Positions 41,699 to 47,077 of a stretch of 47,077 nt of DNA are shown in pieces; the first letter of the stretch is position 1, and every line of letters begins with the position of its first letter. The DNA is from Actinoplanes palleronii. GTDB lineage: Bacteria; Actinomycetota; Actinomycetes; Mycobacteriales; Micromonosporaceae. The stretch is taken from positions 1-47,077 of the forward strand of contig NZ_BOMS01000117.1 in the NCBI RefSeq assembly GCF_016862315.1, written 5' to 3'. A program made the translations under genes and the position numbers. The notes under the pieces were generated by a model, which saw only the letters and a program-made list of their open reading frames with translations, made no database searches and was not told the origin of the DNA.

Positions 41699-42682
41699 AT
41701 GACGATCACCGAGGCGCCGGCGAGGACAAACACCAAGGTCACAGTCCTGCTGTGGCTCATGGTGCTGCCGGGGCTCTGCTGGTCCGTGTTCCGGCTCAGT
41801 GGCTGGGAGCCCGGCCGGGTGATCCAGCTGCTGGCCTTCACCCCGTACGTCGCAGCGGCGGCCTGGATCCCCGCCCTCCTCGCGCTGATCCTGCGACGCT
41901 GGACCGTCGGCGCGACAGCGACCCTGATCGCCGCCGCCCTCGCCGCGTGCGTCCTGCCTCGGGCCCTCCCGGACCTGGACCGCGGCGCCACCGAAGGCGT
42001 CAAGATCCAGATCATGACGGCGAACCTGTTGTTCGGCGGCGCCGACGCGAGCGAGATCGTCCGCCTGGTCCGGGAGAACGACGTGGCCGTGCTGGCCGTG
42101 CAGGAGTTCGCCCCGCGTGCGGAGAGTTCACTGGCCGCGGCCGGTCTCGGTGACCTGCTCCCCTATCACCAGCTCGCACCGGAGGAGTGGGCCAGCGGCA
42201 CCGGGCTCTACTCGCGGTATCCGCTGACCGAGCCGGGCACCAAGCGCAACGACGGCGGGTTCCAGCAGACCTACGGCACGGTCCAGCCGCCCGGCAGCGT
42301 CCCGGTCTTCATCGAGTCGGTCCACCCGCTCGCGCCGTCCGCGCCGGACACCTTCGACGGCTGGCGCACCGACCTGGCGAACGAGCCGAAGTCCGACGGC
42401 GACAATCCGCGCAGAATTCTGCTCGGCGACTTCAACTCCACGCTCGACCACGGTGCGCTGCGGAAACTCATCTCGCACGGCTACCGGGACTCCGCCGACG
42501 CGGTCGGCAAGGGGCTGATCGGCACGTGGGGACCGTACGACGGGGACCCGATCCCGCCGGTCACCATCGATCATGTACTGGTCGACGAAGAGATCGGAGT
42601 ACGAGACGTGTCCGTGCACGACGTGACGAACTCGGATCACCGCGCGGTGATCGCCGAGCTGACCTTCCCGGCGGCCTCATGA
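41699..42682 (+). CDS. Membrane-anchored endonuclease/exonuclease/phosphatase-family protein
   Basis: Three N-terminal hydrophobic segments (about residues 14-90) are followed by an EEP domain. Key residues are in IMTANLLFGG, AVQEFAPR, RILLGDFNSTLDH and VTNSDHRAVIAEL, the N-E-DxN-SDH pattern of the DNase I-like fold. Relatives often degrade nucleic acids, phospholipids or signalling lipids at the membrane; the substrate is unknown. The ATG start has no upstream gene in the same strand within 196 bp. It overlaps the next gene by 4 nt. Confidence 0.88.
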   Translation: MTITEAPARTNTKVTVLLWLMVLPGLCWSVFRLSGWEPGRVIQLLAFTPYVAAAAWIPALLALILRRWTVGATATLIAAALAACVLPRALPDLDRGATEGVKIQIMTANLLFGGADASEIVRLVRENDVAVLAVQEFAPRAESSLAAAGLGDLLPYHQLAPEEWASGTGLYSRYPLTEPGTKRNDGGFQQTYGTVQPPGSVPVFIESVHPLAPSAPDTFDGWRTDLANEPKSDGDNPRRILLGDFNSTLDHGALRKLISHGYRDSADAVGKGLIGTWGPYDGDPIPPVTIDHVLVDEEIGVRDVSVHDVTNSDHRAVIAELTFPAAS

Positions 42683-43215
42683 CCGCCACCATCCGCCCGC
42701 TGACCCTGAACGACGTCCCGGAGCTGACCGCCGTCCTGGCCGCCAGCCGGGCCCACCTCGCCCCGTGGGACCCGGTCCGCGAGGACAGCTTCTACACCGA
42801 GGCGGGGCAGCGGACCATGATCGCCGGCGCGCTGGCCTCGACCGGTTCGCTGCCGCACGTGATCCTCGACGACGGGGCGATCGCCGGCCGGGTCAACCTG
42901 AACAACATCGTCCGCGGGCCGTTCCAGTCCAGCAGCCTGGGCTACTGGGTGGCCGCCGACCGGGCCGGGCGGGGGCTGGCGACCGCCGCGGTCGCGCAGG
43001 TCCTGCGGCTCGCGTTCACCGAGTACGCCCTGCACCGGGTCGAGGCCGGCACCATCCTCAGCAACGTGCGCTCGCAGCGGGTGCTGGAGAAGAACGGTTT
43101 CCAGCGGTTCGGCCTGGCCCCGCGCTACCTGCAGATCGCCGGTGAGTGGCAGGACCACTACCTGTTCCAGATCACCGCGGAAAACTGGGTGGAGGACGCG
43201 CCGCCGCCGTCCTAA
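42679..43215 (+). CDS. RimJ/RimL-type GNAT N-acetyltransferase
   Basis: It has DDGAIAGRVNLNNI, the acetyl-CoA loop RAGRGLATAAVAQVLRLAF, and ATV-ending elements such as LHRVEAGTILSNVRSQRVLE and KNGFQRFGLAPRYL, the RimJ/RimL pattern for acetylation of ribosomal-protein or other N-termini. The ATG start overlaps the EEP stop by 4 nt. Its stop codon TAA is part of a TAACCT hexamer that may be the -10 of the Thr leader downstream. The length is 178 residues. Confidence 0.88.
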   Translation: MTATIRPLTLNDVPELTAVLAASRAHLAPWDPVREDSFYTEAGQRTMIAGALASTGSLPHVILDDGAIAGRVNLNNIVRGPFQSSSLGYWVAADRAGRGLATAAVAQVLRLAFTEYALHRVEAGTILSNVRSQRVLEKNGFQRFGLAPRYLQIAGEWQDHYLFQITAENWVEDAPPPS

Positions 43216-43218
43216 CCT
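43213..43218 (+). promoter_or_regulatory. Candidate -10 element of the Thr leader transcript
   Basis: TAACCT ends 7 nt before the A of the leader ATG, so transcription would start at or next to that ATG and the leader would be leaderless. It overlaps the GNAT stop codon. No convincing -35 was found. Confidence 0.4.
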
Positions 43219-43225
43219 CAGTGGC

Positions 43226-43282
43226 ATGCAGATCAGCGCGTACACGACCACGCCGGCAAGTCCCGGCGTCGTGTCGCACTGA
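43226..43282 (+). CDS. Threonine-rich leader peptide (18 aa) of a ThrRS-like gene
   Basis: The short frame ATG ... TGA encodes MQISAYTTTPASPGVVSH, with three consecutive threonine codons (ACG ACC ACG) at 7-9. It is located 124 nt before the start of a threonyl-tRNA synthetase-like gene. The positions between the codons and the stop include a small hairpin (ACGCCGG with CCGGCGT, 43250-43269) that covers the third Thr codon. This is the layout of a ribosome-mediated attenuator. The peptide itself is not expected to have a function. Support comes only from the sequence; conservation in relatives would be decisive. Confidence 0.65.
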   Translation: MQISAYTTTPASPGVVSH

Positions 43283-43322
43283 CCACCGACCCCCGGGCGA
43301 TCCGCCCGGGGGTGTGGGGTGG
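43250..43322 (+). promoter_or_regulatory. Putative threonine attenuator of the ThrRS-like gene
   Basis: Hairpin 1 at 43250-43269 (7 bp) overlaps the last Thr codon of the leader peptide. Hairpin 2 at 43289-43313 is a perfect 11-bp GC stem (ACCCCCGGGCG with CGCCCGGGGGT) around a 3-nt loop, with a further CCACC/GGTGG pair outside it (43283-43287 with 43318-43322). No U-tract follows, so it may be a GC-rich terminator or a translational block. Segment CCCGGCG (43262-43268) can pair with a CGCC-c-GGG in hairpin 2 with one bulge, giving a possible antiterminator. No T-box element (no TGGNACCGCG) was seen. Confidence 0.6.
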
Positions 43323-43349
43323 ACGTCCGGGCTCGCCAAGGAGACCCCG

Positions 43350-44555
43350 ATGATCGACCACCGCAGGCTCGGCCGTGAGCTGGACCTCTTCGACTCCGAC
43401 CCGCTGATCGGCGCGGGACTGCCGTTCTGGCTGCCGGCCGGCGCGGCCGCCCGCCACGAGGTCGAGTCGTACCTGTACGACCTCGAGCGCCGCAACGGCT
43501 ACCAGCACGTCTACTCGCCCGCGCTGGGCAAACGGCAGATGTACGAGATCTCCGGCCATCTCGCGAACTTCGCCGACGACATGTTCCCGCCGATGGCCGT
43601 CGGCGAGGACGAGCTGATGCTGCGCCCCAGCATGTGCCCGCACCACGCACTGATCTTCAAGGCCCGGCAGCGGTCGTACCGGGACCTGCCGCTGCGGGTC
43701 GCCGAGCTGGGCCAGATGTACCGGCAGGAGCGCTCCGGCGTGCTCGGCGGGCTGTCCCGGGTACGGTCCATCGCGCTCAACGACTCGCACATCTTCTGCC
43801 CGGTCGAGCAGGCCGCCGGCGAGGTGGCCGGGGTGCTGCGGCTGATGCGGGAGTCGCACGCGGCGCTCGGGTTGCGGCCGGCGTCGTACCAGCTGTCGCT
43901 GCGCGGGCCGGGCAAGAAGTACGGCGGCCGGGACGCCGACTGGCTGAGATCCGAGGCGTTGCTGCGCGGTGCGCTCGATGCCCAGGAGATTTCGTACGAC
44001 GAGGTGGCCGGCGAGGCCGCGTTCTACGGCCCGAAGATCGACGTGCAGGTGGTGGACGCGGCCGGCCGGGAGTGGACCATCGCCACCGTCCAGATCGATC
44101 ATCACCAGCCGGAGCGGTTCGACCTCTCCTACGTCGACGCGTCCGGCGCCAAGGCCCGGCCGGTGATGGTGCACCGCAGCCTGGCCGGGTCGATGGAGCG
44201 GCTGTTCGGACTGCTGATCGAGGAGCACGGCGGGGCGTTCCCGGTCTGGTACGCCCCGGTCCAGGTGGCCGTGTTGCCGCTCGCTTCTCTTCCAGCGCCG
44301 TTCGCGGCTGACGCGCTCGCCGCCGGGCTGCGGGTGTCGGTGCACCACGAGGGATCACTCGGCGCGCGGATCCGGGCCAACACCAAGGTCCCGTACGTCG
44401 CGGTGATCGGCGAGCGGGAGGCGGCGGCCGGCCTGGTGTCACTGCGCCTGCGGGACGGCCGCCGGCTCGAACCGATGCCCGGGGCGGCGGCGATCGCGCT
44501 GATCAGCGAGGTCGCCGCCGCCCGCCGGCCCGGTCAGCTCTTGCCCAGCCCGTAG
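43350..44555 (+). CDS. Truncated threonyl-tRNA synthetase paralogue (401 aa), no TGS or editing domain
   Basis: This class II aminoacyl-tRNA synthetase has only the catalytic and anticodon-binding parts; normal ThrRS is about 640-690 residues with N-terminal TGS and editing domains. Motif 2 is MYRQERSGVLGGLSRVRSI (residues 123-141). The three zinc ligands of ThrRS are kept: Cys96 in RPSMCPHH, His147 in NDSHIFC and His275 in PVMVHR. Motif 3 is GSMERLFG and the anticodon-binding domain is about 303-395. Departures from typical ThrRS are CPHH for CPGH, LND for QDD and QIDHHQPERF for the usual QVDF segment. The start is ATG after AAGGAG. It may be a starvation-induced or antibiotic-resistant second ThrRS (inference). 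Its end overlaps cimA by 22 bp. Confidence 0.88.
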   Translation: MIDHRRLGRELDLFDSDPLIGAGLPFWLPAGAAARHEVESYLYDLERRNGYQHVYSPALGKRQMYEISGHLANFADDMFPPMAVGEDELMLRPSMCPHHALIFKARQRSYRDLPLRVAELGQMYRQERSGVLGGLSRVRSIALNDSHIFCPVEQAAGEVAGVLRLMRESHAALGLRPASYQLSLRGPGKKYGGRDADWLRSEALLRGALDAQEISYDEVAGEAAFYGPKIDVQVVDAAGREWTIATVQIDHHQPERFDLSYVDASGAKARPVMVHRSLAGSMERLFGLLIEEHGGAFPVWYAPVQVAVLPLASLPAPFAADALAAGLRVSVHHEGSLGARIRANTKVPYVAVIGEREAAAGLVSLRLRDGRRLEPMPGAAAIALISEVAAARRPGQLLPSP

Positions 44556-46108
44556 GTCAGCGCGTCCACGAGGGCGGTCCAGCTCGCCTCGACGACGTTC
44601 TCGTGGACGCCGACCGTGGTCCACCGGCGGTTGTGGTCGCTCGTGCCGACGAGCACCCGGGTGACCGCGTTGGTGCCGTGGCTGCCCTCCAGGATGCGCA
44701 CCTTGAAGTCGGCCAGCTCGAACGTCTTCAGCTGCGGGTAGTGGTTGGCGAGCGCGGTGCGCAGCGCCTCGTCGAGGGCGTTGACCGGGCCGTTGCCCTC
44801 GGCGGTGGCGATCACCCGCTCGCCGTGCACCCGTACCTTCACGGTCGCCTCGCACAGCACGGTGTCGTCCTCGCGGTGCTCGACCTGCACCCGGTAGGAC
44901 TCCAGGGCGAACGGGCGGGCGTACTCGGCGCCCGGCAGCTCGCTGCGCACCAGCAGCTCGAACGAGGCGTCGGCGGCCTCGAAGGACCAGCCGACCGCTT
45001 CGAGGTCCTTCACCCGCCGGGTGACCGTGGACAGCGTGTCCGGATGGCCGGCCAGGTCGATCCCGAGCTCGCGGCTCTTGAGCTCGATACTGGCCCGGCC
45101 GGCCATCTCGGTCACCAGGATCCGCATGTCGTTGCCGACAACCGCCGGGTCGACGTGGTTGTACAGCAGCGGATCCACCTTGATCGCGCTCGCGTGCAGC
45201 CCGGCCTTGTGGGCGAAGGCGGCGGCCCCGACGTAGGCCTGGTGGGTGTCGGGGGCGATGTTCGCGATCTCGGCGAGCGCGGTGGAGACCCGCGTCGCCT
45301 TCTCCAGGCATCCGTCCGGTAGGACCTTCCGCCCGAGCTTGAGTTGCAGGTTGCTGACCACGGCGAACAGGTCGGCGTTGCCGGGGCGCTCGCCGTACCC
45401 GTTCGCGGTGCACTGGAAGTGCTGGACGCCGGCCTCGACCGCGGCGACCGTGTTGGCGACCGCGCAGGCGGTGTCGTTCTGGCAGTGGATGCCGAGCAGC
45501 TCCGGGCTCACCCCGGTGCGCTCGACGACCTCGGTGATCGCCTTGGTGATCATCGAGGGGAGCATGCCGCCGTTGGTGTCGCACATGACCACGCGTTCGG
45601 CGCCGGCGTCGATCGCGGTCTTGACCACACTCGCCGTGTAGGCCGGGTCGTGCCGGAACCCGTCGAAGAAGTGCTCGCAGTCGACGAACGCGCGGCGGCC
45701 GTTGGCGACCAGGTGCCGCACGGTGTCCCGGACCATCGCCAGGTTCTCGTCGCCGGTGGTGCGCAGCGCTCGTTCCACGTGCCGGATGTCCGACTTGGCC
45801 ACCACGCAGACCACCGGGGTGCCGGCGTCCAGCAGTGCCTGCACCTGCGGATCCGTCGCGACGTCCACACCGGCCTTGCGGGTCGCGCCGAACGCGACGA
45901 GGACCGCGTGCTTGAGGTCCAGCTCGGTCTTCGCGCGCTCGAAGAACTCGGTGTCCTTCGGCATCGCGCCCGGCCAGCCGCCCTCGATGAACCCCACGCC
46001 GAACTCGTCGAGCAGCCGTGCGACGGCGAGCTTGTCGGCGACCGTGTAGCTGATTCCCTCGCGCTGCGCGCCGTCGCGCAGCGTCGTGTCGAACACCTGG
46101 TAGTCCAT
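44534..46108 (-). CDS. cimA: (R)-citramalate synthase
   Basis: It condenses acetyl-CoA and pyruvate to citramalate, a threonine-independent route to 2-oxobutyrate and isoleucine. The N-terminus FDTTLRDGAQREG is the DRE-TIM metal site. HCQNDTACAVAN and GNADLFAVVSNL follow, and a C-terminal LeuA-type allosteric domain (about 390-520) is present. The 524-residue length and the KAGLHASAIKVDP motif are those of the TIGR00977 citramalate synthase branch rather than of LeuA. The ATG follows an AAGGA site. An Ile/Leu/Val-rich leader peptide and a terminator precede it. Confidence 0.94.
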   Translation of the reverse strand: MDYQVFDTTLRDGAQREGISYTVADKLAVARLLDEFGVGFIEGGWPGAMPKDTEFFERAKTELDLKHAVLVAFGATRKAGVDVATDPQVQALLDAGTPVVCVVAKSDIRHVERALRTTGDENLAMVRDTVRHLVANGRRAFVDCEHFFDGFRHDPAYTASVVKTAIDAGAERVVMCDTNGGMLPSMITKAITEVVERTGVSPELLGIHCQNDTACAVANTVAAVEAGVQHFQCTANGYGERPGNADLFAVVSNLQLKLGRKVLPDGCLEKATRVSTALAEIANIAPDTHQAYVGAAAFAHKAGLHASAIKVDPLLYNHVDPAVVGNDMRILVTEMAGRASIELKSRELGIDLAGHPDTLSTVTRRVKDLEAVGWSFEAADASFELLVRSELPGAEYARPFALESYRVQVEHREDDTVLCEATVKVRVHGERVIATAEGNGPVNALDEALRTALANHYPQLKTFELADFKVRILEGSHGTNAVTRVLVGTSDHNRRWTTVGVHENVVEASWTALVDALTYGLGKS

Positions 46109-46142
46109 CGGGGAGGTCCTTTCAGTCGTTCACCCACACAAC

Positions 46143-46172
46143 AAAAAGACCCCCCGCGGTTGCGGGAGGTCT
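46143..46172 (-). terminator. Attenuator terminator upstream of cimA
   Basis: On the minus strand AGACCTCCCGC pairs with GCGGGGGGTCT (11 bp, one U-G wobble, 4-nt loop), followed by TTTTTGTT: a textbook intrinsic terminator placed between the leader peptide and cimA. As no other gene ends here, its only sensible role is conditional termination of cimA transcription. Confidence 0.88.
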
Positions 46173-46200
46173 GCGCGTCGGCGGAAGTCAGCCGGCGCGC
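46173..46200 (-). promoter_or_regulatory. Upstream hairpin of the cimA attenuator
   Basis: On the minus strand GCGCGCCGGC pairs with GCCGACGCGC (one mismatch) across an 8-nt loop. It begins at the stop codon of the leader peptide, where a translating or stalled ribosome would cover its left arm. This is the expected position for a hairpin that competes with, or protects, an antiterminator. Confidence 0.6.
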
Positions 46201-46244
46201 TAGGTGCGAATAATCAGCACGAGGTGGGTCACGAGATGAAGCAT
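46200..46244 (-). CDS. Branched-chain-rich leader peptide (14 aa) of cimA
   Basis: The frame ATG ... TAG encodes MLHLVTHLVLIIRT: eight of fourteen residues are Leu, Val or Ile, with two consecutive isoleucine codons ATT ATT. ATT is unusual in this high-GC genome, where ATC dominates, so ATT ATT may slow the ribosome. It lies 91 nt before cimA and just before a hairpin and a terminator with a U-tract. It is a typical attenuation leader for isoleucine/leucine/valine supply. The ATG is preceded by AGTGGC, the same as in the Thr leader. Confidence 0.75.
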   Translation of the reverse strand: MLHLVTHLVLIIRT

Positions 46245-46302
46245 GCCACTATCCGGGTTCGCGGGAGGCGGTGTTCCACCTATCGAGACTAGGTTCTACA
46301 TC

Positions 46303-47043
46303 GTGGTTGCCGAATCGTACTCACGAAACCTGGGCTTCTCCGCGACCTACAACTTCCGCGACGTCGGGGGTTATCTCGGGTCCGACGGGCGGACGGTGCG
46401 CTGGCGGCGGCTGTTCCGCGCCGACTCACTGCACCGGATCGGCGAGGCCGACACCGCCGCGTTCACCGCGCTGGGCATCCGCACCGTGATCGACCTGCGC
46501 CGCCCGTTCGAGGTGGAGAAGTTCGGCCGGGTGCACGAACGCTACGGCCTCGACTACCGCAACCTGGTGATCAACCATGTGGACTGGGAGCAGATCGCGC
46601 ACCCGGAGGGCACGGTGCACGAGCGCTGGCTCGCCGACCGCTACCTGAACTTCGCCGAGGACGGCCGCGAGGGCATCCTCGACTCGCTGCGCCTGATCGC
46701 CGACCCGGCCGCCGGACCGGTCGTCGTGCACTGCATGGCCGGAAAGGATCGCACCGGCACGATCTGCGCGCTGACCTTGTCCCTGCTCGGTGTCTCCGAC
46801 GAGGACATCGCCACCGACTACGCGCTGACCACTGCGGCGATGGCGCCGCTGACCGCGTCCCTGCTCGCGTCGAACCCGGAGACGATCCGCGGCAACGAGC
46901 ACATGTTCGACTCGCCGCCGGCCGCGATGCTGCTGTTCCTCGACGACCTGCGCGCGCTGCACGGCTCGGTCGAGGGTTATGTCCGCGAGCTCGGCCTGAC
47001 CGAAACCGAACTCGCGTCCCTGCGCCGCCACCTGCTCACCTGA
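46303..47043 (+). CDS. Tyrosine-protein phosphatase (PtpB-like), active motif present
   Basis: The phosphatase loop HCMAGKDRTG is complete (H-C-x5-R-T), in contrast to the phosphatase-like protein at 20370. The N-terminal NFRDVGGYLGSDGRTVRWRR and LGIRTVIDLRRPFEV parts are typical of PtpB/lipid-phosphatase-like proteins of actinobacteria. It probably acts on phosphotyrosine or a phosphoinositide (family knowledge). The start is taken as the GTG at 46303 (VVAESYSRNLGF) since the family begins with RN-x-RDVGG; an ATG at 46243 is in frame but overlaps the cimA leader region. No strong ribosome-binding site is seen, so a leaderless mRNA is possible. Confidence 0.88.
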   Translation: MVAESYSRNLGFSATYNFRDVGGYLGSDGRTVRWRRLFRADSLHRIGEADTAAFTALGIRTVIDLRRPFEVEKFGRVHERYGLDYRNLVINHVDWEQIAHPEGTVHERWLADRYLNFAEDGREGILDSLRLIADPAAGPVVVHCMAGKDRTGTICALTLSLLGVSDEDIATDYALTTAAMAPLTASLLASNPETIRGNEHMFDSPPAAMLLFLDDLRALHGSVEGYVRELGLTETELASLRRHLLT

Positions 47044-47077
47044 CCGGTCCCGCGCGAAGATCAAGATCAAACTCTTG

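Noticed and set aside
43226..43349. A T-box riboswitch before the ThrRS-like gene
   Set aside because: There is no TGGNACCGCG box and the spacer is too short (124 nt); the Thr-coding leader frame explains the region better.
46243..46302. An N-terminal extension of the tyrosine phosphatase starting at ATG 46243
   Set aside because: It overlaps the cimA leader on the opposite strand, has no family similarity and no ribosome-binding site; GTG 46303 fits the family start.

Overview
The window is a stretch of chromosome from a high-GC actinobacterium, most likely an Actinoplanes-like member of the Micromonosporaceae (inference). The support is the very high GC content, many GTG/TTG starts, an actinobacterial gene order (mutM / rnc-plsX-rpmF-yceD-sepIVA-coaD-rsmD; rpmB / DAK-recG; thiL / DUF3515 / ddl / gpsA / cofC / ppk1-mutT1 / hupB / leuD-leuC / IclR; tRNA-Glu, tRNA-Gln, FAH-family gene), a HU protein with a long basic tail, and WXG100-type proteins. 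No phage, insertion sequence or CRISPR array was seen.

Layout. 150-995: mutM. 1108-4114: five overlapping genes, two YbaB-like proteins, an EspC-like and a WXG-like protein, and a membrane protein, which resemble a type VII secretion-associated cassette. 4089-9471 (minus): a PIG-V-like mannosyltransferase, then rnc, plsX, rpmF, yceD, a SepIVA-like coiled-coil protein, coaD and rsmD. 9472-12137: a long structured leader and two tandem surface proteins with LAxTG sorting signals. 12170-16325 (minus): DUF952, recG and a DAK-domain kinase, divergent from rpmB. 16733-20260: a GNAT protein, thiL, a stand-alone RAM-domain protein, DUF3515 and ddl. 20370-24235: a phosphatase-like protein that lacks its catalytic cysteine, facing a chain of overlapping genes plsC-gpsA-cystathionine lyase-zinc ribbon. 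24409-28450: cofC, a cold-shock-like protein, ppk1 and mutT1. 28407-32654: a small membrane protein, hupB, leuD, leuC and the divergent IclR regulator. 32813-34954: an MBL-fold hydrolase, two identical tRNA-Glu(CTC), tRNA-Gln(CTG) and an FAH-family enzyme. 34995-37004: an ABC-2 exporter operon with an XRE regulator. 37285-42682: a conserved protein of unclear function, arfB, a pair of M16 peptidases, a giant inverted repeat and a membrane-anchored EEP-family enzyme. 42679-47043: a GNAT protein, a short threonyl-tRNA synthetase paralogue, cimA and a tyrosine phosphatase.

The most striking part is 43213-46244. A ThrRS paralogue without TGS and editing domains is preceded by an 18-codon open frame containing three consecutive threonine codons and then a perfect GC-rich hairpin. 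The convergent, overlapping neighbour cimA (threonine-independent route to isoleucine) is preceded by a 14-codon leader rich in Leu/Val/Ile with tandem ATT ATT codons, followed by a textbook terminator with a U-tract. The two together look like paired ribosome-mediated attenuators that sense threonine and branched-chain amino acids. The leader frames and hairpins are seen directly; the regulatory logic is inferred.

Many genes overlap by 4 nt (ATGA/GTGA), so translational coupling is common. Starts were chosen mainly on these overlaps, on Shine-Dalgarno spacing and on the family's known N-terminus.
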